A stretch of DNA of 64,000 nucleotides, taken from the NCBI GenBank assembly GCA_052103955.1, contig JBQELO010000001.1:310001-374000 (forward strand). The letters are read 5' to 3'. Numbering within the stretch: position 1 is the first letter of the stretch; each line of letters opens with the position of its first letter. Under the pieces are notes generated by a model. The model was not told where the DNA came from. It saw nothing but the letters and a program-made list of their open reading frames with translations, and searched no databases. Positions 6,258 through 15,237 of the stretch are shown here, in pieces. The position numbers and the translations under genes are program-made. Source of the DNA: Paenalcaligenes sp052103955. Lineage in GTDB: Bacteria > Pseudomonadota > Gammaproteobacteria > Burkholderiales > Burkholderiaceae_B.

Positions 6258-8600
6258 TTATTTCTTTTCATTTTCCTGTTTGTTATTAGCAACTGTTTTC
6301 TTTGCCGCACGCGTAGATACTTTACGAGCCTTAACAGTTTTAACAGGAATAGAAGCCGGTATAGATTTAACATTTTCTGTAACAGTTGATGTCACATTAG
6401 CGGCTTGCTCCTTCTGCTCTAATACACCACCCAATATCACAATGATGCGTTCTAGTGCTTTGGCCTCAGCCGTGGACAACTGATTCTCACTGCTACGCGC
6501 CAACCCTAACAAGAACTCAGCCAACTGCTTAATCGCTGCCGGTGATGCATTTTGCAACAAACCAGGAATCGCTTCGATGGCTGCATTCTCATCCATGTGC
6601 AGTAGCAAGGCTTGTTCACGCAATAGCTGACGGAACGCCACTCGTTCACTGCCTTTAAGCCAACCCGCCTGATCCATCTGCGTTGCATGATGGAAATGCC
6701 TGTCATCGGCCTCCCCACGTTCTTTCAGTACATAGAACATAGACCGTATAGCCGCCTCTGCCAGCCCACCTTGGTCCATACGAGCGCATAAGTGCTTCAA
6801 GGTAGACTCCACATAGGCCTTATGCTCTGGCGACTCCCCTGGGTGCTGTCGTACCGCTGATGTGTCTTCTACCGCACGACCAGCCAACGCTTGTACCCAT
6901 GGCGAACCATACAGTGCATTAAAGAAGGCAGCATAGCCTTGATCACGGTTATCCCGATAATGATTTAAGAAACGCGTAATAGCGTCTGACATCTGCTCTT
7001 GCCAGAGCAAGAAGGGGTTATCAGTACTCGCAGGTGCTCGGTTAACACGTACCTGCTCTGCTTGATCACCTAACCACGCAGCAAACGGATGATTGCTACT
7101 CCACCACTCATACGAGGTACGTAGCGGGTGCAGGGTTTGCATCCAATACGCAGTATAGGGTGTAGCAAATGCACGTACCCACGGCTGTATCATGTTTCGG
7201 TACAGCGCTAGGTTGATCTCAGACACTTTCGCGGCAGCGGCAAAACGCTTTTCAGACTCTTGGTCTGGCTGCACGATCTCGCGCACTTCCTCCACGCTAC
7301 TACGGCGTAGTTTCAACATATAAGGGTCATCAACAGGGCATGCCGCACGCACCTCTGCGCAGTCCTCTACCGAAGCGTGATAGATCCCTGCCGGCAACAA
7401 ATCAATGGTGTCTATATGGCTAGTAAATTCTCTGTACTCTTTACTGCCTACCCGTGACGACACGAAAATACCTAAATGACCAATACTGTCGTGCGTTGCG
7501 TAGACAATTGTTTGGTCATGACTCAGCACTTCATCGTCATTTCTATATAAATCGGTAATCCAGCCTAAAGCCTGACCGGGAGGCGTAATATTGTCTCCAT
7601 AGGAGCAGAAGACCAGTATGGGCGAACGTATATTACGTAAATCAATGCGCAAGCCATCAGAGGTCATTAAACGTGCTGTGGACAACTTATTGCCAATGAA
7701 CAATTCATCGACGATATATTGCATTTCCACATCGTTTAAAAATACATAACCACCCCAATATTTCTCGAAATCCAAATAACGAGGGCCCTCAGTATCTACA
7801 TTCGCAAATAAGTTATATTGCTTATTCCACAATGTATTAGCGGGATCTAGGTTCTCGAAGTTCTCTACCAACCACGCACCGTCAAAGCGGCCATCGCCTA
7901 GGTCGCTAGTCATAGCAGTCAACCAACTACCGCCTAGCAGACCGCCCGTGTAACGCATGGGGTTATCGCCCGCCCAGTACGACAGCGGAGCACCGGCCAC
8001 GATAATAGGACCAAACAGCTCAGGCCATAACGCCGCCGTCATCAAAATTTGCCAACCAGCCTGACAATTACCGATAACAGCAGGCTTACCTTCACTGTGC
8101 GCATGCAACTCACCCACGTGACGCACAAACTCGGCTTCAGCACGAATCACATCTTCTACGGTTTGGCCGGGAATGGGGTCTGGCAAGAAACCGACGAAGT
8201 AGCAAGGATGGCCAGCACTTAATGCCGCACCCATTTCACTTTCAGCCTTAAAGCCACCAATGCCGGGGCCATGCCCCGCACGGGGATCAATAATGATGAA
8301 TGGTCGCTTATTTTCGTCCAGCTTCACATCCGCAGGAGGAATAATACGCATCAATGAGTAGTTCACAGGGCGAGGCAAATCTTTACCGCACAGCAACTGT
8401 TCGTACTCGAACTTCAACACAGTAGGGGCATCTTCTGCTAAGTGTTCACGATATTGATCACCGCGTTGGCGTCTCACATCGGCATACAACACGCTACGTT
8501 GCCAAAAATCTTTAACATATTCAGCCCCCGCCTCGGCGTAATTCCACGCTGCTGAAAAGGGTGTGGACTCTGAAGGTGAAGTGGGTTTACGACTAGCCAT
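6258..8600 (-). CDS. DUF3141 protein, PHA-synthase-like alpha/beta hydrolase
   Basis: A 780-residue protein of the DUF3141 family, related to PhaC-type polyhydroxyalkanoate synthases. The nucleophile elbow is GNCQAG with Cys179 in place of serine, as in PHA synthases; Asp336 (SYGDNITP) and His375 (SIGHLGIF) complete a plausible Cys-Asp-His triad. The region after about residue 400 is not recognisable catalytically and looks helical. The last 30 residues are rich in Lys, Ala and Thr (KTVKARKVSTRAAKK), similar in character to the tail of the PhaM-like protein at 61.4-62.1 kb. The start has a good ribosome site (GGGAGA). It stands alone. A role in polymer or acyl metabolism is an inference; the biochemical function of DUF3141 is not established to my knowledge. 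Confidence 0.85.
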   Translation of the reverse strand: MASRKPTSPSESTPFSAAWNYAEAGAEYVKDFWQRSVLYADVRRQRGDQYREHLAEDAPTVLKFEYEQLLCGKDLPRPVNYSLMRIIPPADVKLDENKRPFIIIDPRAGHGPGIGGFKAESEMGAALSAGHPCYFVGFLPDPIPGQTVEDVIRAEAEFVRHVGELHAHSEGKPAVIGNCQAGWQILMTAALWPELFGPIIVAGAPLSYWAGDNPMRYTGGLLGGSWLTAMTSDLGDGRFDGAWLVENFENLDPANTLWNKQYNLFANVDTEGPRYLDFEKYWGGYVFLNDVEMQYIVDELFIGNKLSTARLMTSDGLRIDLRNIRSPILVFCSYGDNITPPGQALGWITDLYRNDDEVLSHDQTIVYATHDSIGHLGIFVSSRVGSKEYREFTSHIDTIDLLPAGIYHASVEDCAEVRAACPVDDPYMLKLRRSSVEEVREIVQPDQESEKRFAAAAKVSEINLALYRNMIQPWVRAFATPYTAYWMQTLHPLRTSYEWWSSNHPFAAWLGDQAEQVRVNRAPASTDNPFLLWQEQMSDAITRFLNHYRDNRDQGYAAFFNALYGSPWVQALAGRAVEDTSAVRQHPGESPEHKAYVESTLKHLCARMDQGGLAEAAIRSMFYVLKERGEADDRHFHHATQMDQAGWLKGSERVAFRQLLREQALLLHMDENAAIEAIPGLLQNASPAAIKQLAEFLLGLARSSENQLSTAEAKALERIIVILGGVLEQKEQAANVTSTVTENVKSIPASIPVKTVKARKVSTRAAKKTVANNKQENEKK

Positions 8601-8697
8601 CTTTGCTCTCCCAAAAGGTGTAAAGCAATCTGAAAAATGCCGCTGTATGACACCAAGGCCCTACGTTAACCACCCGCTATACCTTGTCCAACGGCCT

Positions 8698-9822
8698 TTA
8701 AGCCATTTGATTGATCGTGCTTCTGAAGCGTCGCAACGACAACAAGAACAACACAATACCAATCGCGAATAGGGCTAAGAATGCAGGCCATACTACGGCA
8801 AGCCCGGCGCCGCGAAAAAGAATAGCCTGACCTATTTCTACAAAATGCGTTGTAGGCGCGACCTGCATGATGATCTGCACCAGTTCGGGCATACTCTCAC
8901 GCGGTGTCATCCCCCCAGACAGCATTTGCAAAGGCAATAAAATCAATACCAGCAGTAATCCAAACTGCGGCATGCTACGTGCCAATGTTGCCAAGTAAAT
9001 CCCTAATGAGGTCATGGCAAACACACATAAGGCGGCACCACACAGAAACAAGCCTATAGAGCCTTCAATAGGCACTTTCAGCAGCCCCTGCACGACTAGC
9101 ATCAACGACGTAAAGGTTGCCAGCACCACCACCAAACCCATGGACCAGATTTTCGACACCATGATCTCTCCTGGTGTGACCGGCATCACCAGCAAATGTT
9201 CAATCGTGCCGTGCTCGCGCTCACGAATCAGCGCAGCACCGGTCAAAATGATGGACAACATGGTGACCGAGTTGATCACCTCTACGATGCTACCAAACCA
9301 ACTGCGCTCTAGCGTTGGGTTAAAACGCTGACGAATTTCTAAATTAATAGGCAGCGACTGCGTAGTACGGTAACGCTGCAAGAACTCCTGCACCTCGCCA
9401 TTCACAATCTGCTGAATGTAGTTATTACCCGTAAACGCCTGACTCATACGCGTAGCATCTACGTTTAACTGTACATCAGGACTACGCCCTGCCAGCACAT
9501 CACGCTGAAAACCTGGAGGTATATTCAGCACAAAGGTGTAGTCCCCCCTGTCCATCCCTGCATCCATTTCACTTAACGTAATATGCTGTGGTGGTGCAAA
9601 CTGTGGTGGGTAAAAAGCCGAACTAATGCGTGTGGATAACGGTGATTCATCTTCATCCACGATAGCAATCACTGCATTGTGCAACGTTTCAGGCATAGCG
9701 GTTGCGCTGGTGTACACCGACACGCTGAAGATATACACAATCAGCAGCAACAACATGGGGTCGCGCCACAAGCTCCATAGCTCTTTACGCCCAAGAAGAA
9801 AGATATTGCGTAACTGTCGCAT
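8698..9822 (-). CDS. yhhJ: ABC-2 type permease (YhhJ-like)
   Basis: A 374-residue inner-membrane permease of the ABC-2 family. An N-terminal membrane helix (near residues 22-42) is followed by a large periplasmic domain of about 130 residues and then five hydrophobic segments, with the typical cytoplasmic stretch LIREREHGTIEHLLVMPVT. It corresponds to YhhJ of the E. coli yhiI-rbbA-yhhJ group. The upstream rbbA-like stop and this ATG are separated by one base (TGAGATG), so ATG 9822 (MRQLRNIF) is preferred over the longer reading to 9864. It is the last gene of the efflux operon and should pair with the permease half of the RbbA-like protein. Confidence 0.88.
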   Translation of the reverse strand: MRQLRNIFLLGRKELWSLWRDPMLLLLIVYIFSVSVYTSATAMPETLHNAVIAIVDEDESPLSTRISSAFYPPQFAPPQHITLSEMDAGMDRGDYTFVLNIPPGFQRDVLAGRSPDVQLNVDATRMSQAFTGNNYIQQIVNGEVQEFLQRYRTTQSLPINLEIRQRFNPTLERSWFGSIVEVINSVTMLSIILTGAALIREREHGTIEHLLVMPVTPGEIMVSKIWSMGLVVVLATFTSLMLVVQGLLKVPIEGSIGLFLCGAALCVFAMTSLGIYLATLARSMPQFGLLLVLILLPLQMLSGGMTPRESMPELVQIIMQVAPTTHFVEIGQAILFRGAGLAVVWPAFLALFAIGIVLFLLSLRRFRSTINQMA

Positions 9823-9823
9823 C

Positions 9824-12571
9824 TCAATGCTCCTGCTTGCGTAATAACAGCACAGACAAGCCAATGATCACGGGCACCGCAATCAATAGCGGCACAAAGG
9901 TGCTGGCTAAATCGTGCAAGCCCAACCCTTTTCCAAACACCCCACGACTAATGATGAACATGTAGGTAGCAGGGTAAATATCCCCCACCAAACGCCCTAC
10001 CCCTTCTAAGGAAGACACCGGGTTCAACATACCGGCAAACTGCACGGCGGGAATTAAGGTACCAATCAACGCCAAAAACAGCGCGGCAATCTGGCTACGT
10101 GTAATCGCCGATGCTAGCAGCCCCATGCCAGTAGAAATAATAGTAAATAACAAGGCCGCCAAAAACAGCGTCACAAAACTACCTTTCATGGGTACGCCAA
10201 ACACCGTCACCGCCAACAAACACATGCACAAAAAGTTCAGCAGCGCTAACAGCACGTAAGGAATTTGCTTCCCAAGCAAGAACTCCAAGCGCGTAACAGG
10301 CGTCACATACAAGTTAATGATGGCACCTAATTCTTTCTCGCGTACTACAGCCAACGCCGTTAGCATCGCCGGGAACATCAATAGCAACAGAGGTATGACT
10401 ACTGGCACCATCGCCGGCAAACTGCGTACATCGGGGTTATAGCGGTAGCGAGATTCTATGCCTGCAGGCAGCGTATAACGTAATCCCGACTGCTCGGCTT
10501 GGTCTAACAACCAATGCTGATGTATGCCCTGCACATAGCCCTGAATAGTTTCCGCACGCGTAGGCATCGCACCATCTACCCATACCCCCACTTCTGCGTT
10601 TTGCCCGCGTTTGACACTCTGCGCAAAACCCGGCGGTATTTCTATAGCCAGCGACAACTCACCGCTGCGCATACGCCTATCTAGCTCGTCGTAATCTTGT
10701 ATGGGTGACTGCTCAATAAAATAGCGCGAACCCGCCAAACTCAGGGTGTAATTCTGGCTAATAGACGTTTGATCTCTGTCGAGTACAGCATACCTAAGAT
10801 CTTCAACGTCTAAGCTGATCCCGTAGCCCATGATGAACATCATGATCAACGACCCCGCTAACGCCAACGTCGCGCGTATAGGGTCACGCTGTAGCTCTAA
10901 GGCCTCGCGCCAGGTATAGCTTAATAAACGTTGCAGGCTAAACCCTTTTTTCACATGCGGTGTCGCCACAGGCTCCGTGACAGCCTCGTGCAACGCTTCG
11001 GCCTCACTGGGTTTACTGCCCATCGTCTCGCCACTGGCTTCTAACAAGTAGCCAATAAACGCCTCTTCCAAGGTCGCTGCACCACGTTTTTCCACCAATT
11101 TTGCAGGCGCATCACTATCTAACACTTTGCCGGCATGCATCATGGACATACGGTCACAACGTGCCGCTTCGTTCATGAAGTGGGTAGAAATAAAGATCGT
11201 GACTTTATCTCGCCTAGACAGTTCAACCAACAAGCGCCAGAAGCCATCTCTGGCAACAGGGTCTACTCCTGAGGTGGGCTCATCCAGAATCAATAGCTCA
11301 GGCTTATGCACCATCGCCACTGCTAACGACAAGCGCTGTCGTATCCCCAACGGTAAGGCGGAGGGCAAGCTTTCGCGCACGTCGCCCAAGTCAAAACGCT
11401 GCACCATTTCATTAATGCGCTGCTCTAACTCGTCCTCTGGGACGTGGAACAACTGCGCATGCAGCACCAAGTTTTGCTCTACCGTGAGCTCGCTATACAG
11501 TGAAAACGCTTGGGACATATAGCCCACACGACGGCGGGTATCTAAATCGTGCGGATCTACCTCATGCCCAAATAACCATGCTTGGCCTCGGGTTGCTGGT
11601 AACAACCCCGTCAACATTTTCATGGTGGTGGACTTGCCGCAGCCGTTAGAGCCCAAGAATCCGAAGATTTCGCCCCTACGTATACGAAAAGATACGCTAT
11701 CTACTGCGACAAAATCACCAAAGCACATGGTGAGGTCTTCAGCTTCAATCGCAATATCGTCGTCATCCACGTCTAATGGCGGGATGACCACCGCAGCGTG
11801 ACCTTGTTTCTTAGACTCAGGCAATAACTCGATAAACGCTTCTTCTAGGTTCTGTTTACCTGTACGTTCAAAGAATTCTTCGGGTGTGCCGGTGGCCAAA
11901 ATTTGACCATCATCCATTGCCATCAACCAGTCAAAACGCTGCGCCTCGTCCATATAGGCCGTGGCGACGATCACACTCATACTGGGTCTGTCTACCCGTA
12001 TGCTGTCAATTAAATCCCAGAATTGTGCACGCGCTAACGGGTCCACCCCTGTAGTGGGTTCATCCAGAATCAGAAAATCAGGGTCGTGAATCAGTGCGCA
12101 GCACAAACCCAGTTTTTGCTTCATCCCGCCCGACAACTTCCCTGCTGGTCGCGACAAAAACGGATACAAACCTGTTGCTGTAGTCAGCTCATCAATGCGC
12201 CGCCTACGTTCAGCCGCATCGTGCCCGAACAACCTACCAAAAAATTGCAGGTTTTCTTCTACCGACAACGTGAAGTACAGGTTTTTTCCCAAGCCCTGAG
12301 GCATATAGGCAATATTGGGACACACCTGATCGCGGTGTTCCTTGCTGGACATATCACCACCCAGCACATCAATACGCCCTTTCTGAATGGCACGCGCGCC
12401 CGCCAGCAACGACAACAGGCTAGACTTCCCCACCCCGTCGGGGCCTAACAACCCTACCATGCACCCGGCAGGAATATCCAGACTCAATCCCTGCAGGGCT
12501 ACTTTCTCACCGTAGTGTTGCCAGACCTCTCGAACTTGGGCAACCACTGCTGGGCTACCTTGTTCAGCCAT
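9824..12571 (-). CDS. rbbA: RbbA-type ABC transporter: two ATPase domains fused to an ABC-2 permease
   Basis: This 915-residue protein joins two ABC ATPase domains (about 10-240 and 275-510) to an ABC-2 permease (about 540-910). The first ATPase has Walker A GPDGVGKS (43-50), signature LSGGM (146-150) and Walker B LILDEP (167-172). The second has Walker A GSNGCGKST (307-315) and Walker B LILDEP, but its signature is LPLGI instead of LSGGQ, so the two sites are probably unequal. Size and order match E. coli RbbA/YhiH. It lies 3 nt after the adaptor gene and 1 nt before yhhJ. In this setting an exporter role is more likely than the ribosome-associated ATPase role reported for E. coli RbbA. Confidence 0.92.
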   Translation of the reverse strand: MAEQGSPAVVAQVREVWQHYGEKVALQGLSLDIPAGCMVGLLGPDGVGKSSLLSLLAGARAIQKGRIDVLGGDMSSKEHRDQVCPNIAYMPQGLGKNLYFTLSVEENLQFFGRLFGHDAAERRRRIDELTTATGLYPFLSRPAGKLSGGMKQKLGLCCALIHDPDFLILDEPTTGVDPLARAQFWDLIDSIRVDRPSMSVIVATAYMDEAQRFDWLMAMDDGQILATGTPEEFFERTGKQNLEEAFIELLPESKKQGHAAVVIPPLDVDDDDIAIEAEDLTMCFGDFVAVDSVSFRIRRGEIFGFLGSNGCGKSTTMKMLTGLLPATRGQAWLFGHEVDPHDLDTRRRVGYMSQAFSLYSELTVEQNLVLHAQLFHVPEDELEQRINEMVQRFDLGDVRESLPSALPLGIRQRLSLAVAMVHKPELLILDEPTSGVDPVARDGFWRLLVELSRRDKVTIFISTHFMNEAARCDRMSMMHAGKVLDSDAPAKLVEKRGAATLEEAFIGYLLEASGETMGSKPSEAEALHEAVTEPVATPHVKKGFSLQRLLSYTWREALELQRDPIRATLALAGSLIMMFIMGYGISLDVEDLRYAVLDRDQTSISQNYTLSLAGSRYFIEQSPIQDYDELDRRMRSGELSLAIEIPPGFAQSVKRGQNAEVGVWVDGAMPTRAETIQGYVQGIHQHWLLDQAEQSGLRYTLPAGIESRYRYNPDVRSLPAMVPVVIPLLLLMFPAMLTALAVVREKELGAIINLYVTPVTRLEFLLGKQIPYVLLALLNFLCMCLLAVTVFGVPMKGSFVTLFLAALLFTIISTGMGLLASAITRSQIAALFLALIGTLIPAVQFAGMLNPVSSLEGVGRLVGDIYPATYMFIISRGVFGKGLGLHDLASTFVPLLIAVPVIIGLSVLLLRKQEH

Positions 12572-12574
12572 GAC

Positions 12575-13642
12575 TTACTCCGTTACCGAAACAACGTTAG
12601 ATAACGAAGCAGGCCACGAAGCCTCTGCATCCAACTTAATCCACGCGACACCGGGCAGCCCCACTTTGACTTGCTCCATGTATTTACGTAGCAGCTCTGG
12701 TGAAATATGAGCACGCACACGGAACATCAGTTTTTGACGCTCGTTTGCAGTTTCTACTGTTTTAGGGGTGAATTGCGCATTACTGGCCACAAAAGACACC
12801 TTGGCAGGGATCACCAGATTCGGTGCGGCATCCAACACAATACGTACGTCGGTACCAATGGCTACACGACCTGCCACAGACTCAGGCAAGAAGAAGGTCA
12901 TGTACACATCTTCCAAATCCAGTAAGTTCAGCACCTTACCGCCTGCGCCCAGTACTTCACCTGGTTGGGCAATACGGAACTGCACACGGCCTGCGCGTGG
13001 CGCTTTCAATTCGCTATCGCGCAAGTCAGCATCAATACGAGCAATCGTAGCTTCTGCCGCTTTCACTGTAGATTGCGCCCCAATCAACTGGGCTTTAGCT
13101 GCTTCCACGGCGGCATCTGAGGACGCTGCTTGTGCTTTGGTTGCAGCCAATACAGCTTCAGCACCGCGTACTCGAGCACGGTCATCGTCCAACTCTTGTA
13201 CGGAGGCCGCACCTTCTCTGGACAGCGTACGTGAACGGGCTAGCCTGCGCTGTGCTGCATCTAACTCGGCTTCACGTTGCGCAATTAACGCACGGGCTGC
13301 CAGCACATCGCTTTCGCGCAGTCGCACTTGCGCTTGCGCTGCCGCCACACCATGTTCAGCTTGCTGGTGACTGGCTACAGCCTCATCACGCTGCGCCAAC
13401 AACACGTCTACTTGCATAGAAGCCAAGGGCTGATCTTTGGTCACAAAGTCGCCCTCTCGAACCACAATGTCTTCAATACGGCCGCCCAACTTAGCGGCCA
13501 CATCTACCTCAGTGGCTTCTATACGTCCATTCCCCTTAACAAACGCATCGCCCAAACCGTCATCGTTAAACCATTCCCAGCCCTTCCAGAGCAGGCCTAG
13601 GGCAATCAGAACACCAGCTACCACCACAATTTTTTTCTTCAT
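12575..13642 (-). CDS. yhiI: HlyD-family membrane fusion protein (YhiI-like)
   Basis: A 355-residue periplasmic adaptor. A single N-terminal membrane anchor (residues 5-22) is followed by a split biotinyl-lipoyl domain (GRIEDIVVREGDFVTKDQPL and the later LKAPRAGRVQFRIAQPGEVL), between them a long alanine-rich coiled-coil hairpin (about 80-200). The C-terminal beta-barrel part begins near 230. It links the inner-membrane ABC pump to the outer-membrane factor encoded 6 nt upstream. The adaptor belongs to the YhiI/YbhG group associated with ABC-2 exporters. Confidence 0.93.
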   Translation of the reverse strand: MKKKIVVVAGVLIALGLLWKGWEWFNDDGLGDAFVKGNGRIEATEVDVAAKLGGRIEDIVVREGDFVTKDQPLASMQVDVLLAQRDEAVASHQQAEHGVAAAQAQVRLRESDVLAARALIAQREAELDAAQRRLARSRTLSREGAASVQELDDDRARVRGAEAVLAATKAQAASSDAAVEAAKAQLIGAQSTVKAAEATIARIDADLRDSELKAPRAGRVQFRIAQPGEVLGAGGKVLNLLDLEDVYMTFFLPESVAGRVAIGTDVRIVLDAAPNLVIPAKVSFVASNAQFTPKTVETANERQKLMFRVRAHISPELLRKYMEQVKVGLPGVAWIKLDAEASWPASLSNVVSVTE

Positions 13643-13648
13643 TGTGCA

Positions 13649-15154
13649 TTACTCTCTTTGACTCGCTACATTCTCTGAGGCAGATGCTGCTTTGGCCTCT
13701 TCCTTGGACTGCTGTGTACCACCACCTAAAGCGGCATATAAACTTACTTGACTGGCTAATAGCTCATAACGTACCTGTACCAATTGCTGGCCTGCTGCCA
13801 ATAAATCACGCTCAGCATCCAACACTTCCAGATACGCCGCCGAACCATTGTCATAACGTAATTGCGCCAGTCGTGCGCGTTCTGCCTGCGCTTGCTGAGC
13901 ATTACGTTGAATAATCAATTGCTCACCTAACCAATATCGGGCAGACAACGCATCAGACACCTCTCTAAAAGCGGTCTGAATGGCCTTTTCGTATTCTGCC
14001 ACTTGCATGGAATGTCGTACCTCGGCTAAATCAAGGTTTGCCTGTCTACGACCGGTATCAAAAATGGGCAACGAAATAACCGGTATAAATGTCCATGCCC
14101 TACTTCCCGATGAAAACAAATCGTCTAACTCTGCACTGGCTGTGCCCAAACTGGAAGTCAGCGCTATACGTGGCAGAAAAGCCGCCCGTGCCGCACCGAT
14201 ATCCGCGTTTGCAGCTTGTAACTGATGTTCCGCTGCCATGATGTCAGGTCGATTCAATAACAAATCAGATGGCATGCCCGGTGTGAGCGCCACCATGGCC
14301 TTTTGGGTATCCAACGGCGGCAAGGGGTCTGGCAAACTAATGTCCGTACCGACTAACTGGTACAACGCATGCCATTGTGCGGCTCGCGCTTGCTGCAAGC
14401 TCACATGCAAGGCTTGTGCTTGATGCAACAGTGTCTCTACTTGGGTAAGGTCCAACCTAGAGGTAGCGCCCTCTTCATAACGACGCTTAAAGATACGGTA
14501 GGATTTTTCACGTGTTTCGACGGTGCGCTGTGCTAACGCTTCGCGTTCATCTAGACCACGTAACTGGAAATATCCATCAGCAACTTGGGCAATTAAGGCC
14601 ACGCGCACCGCTTGTTGCGCGGCTTCGGTTGCCAACCAGCGTTGTAATGCCGCATCTTTTAGGCTGCGTACACGCCCCCAAAGATCTATTTCCCAACTAT
14701 TAAAACCTACCTCGGCACGGTACTCGCTACCTACCCGTGATTGCCCGGTTGGCGATAAGTCAGCTGGCACACGTCCACGGGCTCCTTGCCCACCTGCCGT
14801 TACCGTTGGCAACTGATCCGCACGTTGGATACGAAAAGCAGCCTGAGCCTCTTCCATCCGCAGGATGGCCAAACGTAAATCACGGTTATTTTCTAATGCA
14901 ACCTGAATCAGTTGCTGAAGCTGAGGGTCCGTAAAGTAGCTTTGCCAAGGTAAACTAGCGGCTACCGAAACGTTAAGATTCTGATCAGACTGAGTATCCA
15001 CCGGCCATTGTGCAGGTAGCGGCGAAGGCGGCACTTCATAGTCAGGCGCCAGTGACATGCAACCACTGAGCGCCAATGCTGCCAACAACACAGTAGGTCG
15101 TTGCAGCCATGTAGCAGTGCCCGTACTCAACACAGGCTTTATTGTGTAAACCAT
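13649..15154 (-). CDS. Outer-membrane efflux lipoprotein (NodT/OprM family)
   Basis: This protein should form the outer-membrane and periplasmic tunnel of the pump. It has a lipoprotein signal with lipobox ALSGC (Cys32 from the chosen start), then PDYEVPPSPLPAQW, typical of the NodT family, and two outer membrane efflux repeats rich in long helices with LNRPDI between them. ATG 15154 is used; a GTG at 15166 would add four residues and neither start has a strong ribosome site. It is the first gene of a four-gene operon (factor, adaptor, RbbA, YhhJ) divergent from a TetR gene. The E. coli yhiI-rbbA-yhhJ cluster lacks its own outer-membrane factor, so this unit is self-contained. Confidence 0.93.
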   Translation of the reverse strand: MVYTIKPVLSTGTATWLQRPTVLLAALALSGCMSLAPDYEVPPSPLPAQWPVDTQSDQNLNVSVAASLPWQSYFTDPQLQQLIQVALENNRDLRLAILRMEEAQAAFRIQRADQLPTVTAGGQGARGRVPADLSPTGQSRVGSEYRAEVGFNSWEIDLWGRVRSLKDAALQRWLATEAAQQAVRVALIAQVADGYFQLRGLDEREALAQRTVETREKSYRIFKRRYEEGATSRLDLTQVETLLHQAQALHVSLQQARAAQWHALYQLVGTDISLPDPLPPLDTQKAMVALTPGMPSDLLLNRPDIMAAEHQLQAANADIGAARAAFLPRIALTSSLGTASAELDDLFSSGSRAWTFIPVISLPIFDTGRRQANLDLAEVRHSMQVAEYEKAIQTAFREVSDALSARYWLGEQLIIQRNAQQAQAERARLAQLRYDNGSAAYLEVLDAERDLLAAGQQLVQVRYELLASQVSLYAALGGGTQQSKEEAKAASASENVASQRE

Positions 15155-15189
15155 GCTCTGTTTCACAGTATGAAAAGATTTGATAGAAT

Positions 15190-15211
15190 AAAACGTCCGG
15201 TCGGTTGTTTT
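15190..15211. promoter_or_regulatory. 22-bp palindrome, candidate TetR-family operator
   Basis: The left half AAAACGTCCGG (15190-15200) and right half TCGGTTGTTTT (15201-15211) form a symmetric site: AAAAC, two bases, CCG, two bases, CGG, two bases, GTTTT. It lies between the divergent efflux operon and the TetR gene, 35 bp from the operon start and 26 bp from the tetR ATG. A minus-strand TATAAT at 15214-15219 directly adjoins it, so a bound dimer would cover the operon's transcription start. That it is the operator is an inference from position and symmetry. Confidence 0.7.
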
Positions 15212-15237
15212 GTATTATACAGAAGTTCAGCATTATT

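Noticed and set aside
11127..11522. 131-codon plus-strand frame opposite the RbbA-like gene
   Set aside because: Antisense to the second ATPase domain; no recognisable domain and no start signal.
12768..13370. 200-codon open frame on the plus strand opposite the HlyD adaptor gene
   Set aside because: Its Ala/Ser/Arg-rich product is the mirror of the alanine-rich coiled coil on the other strand and has no family resemblance or ribosome site.
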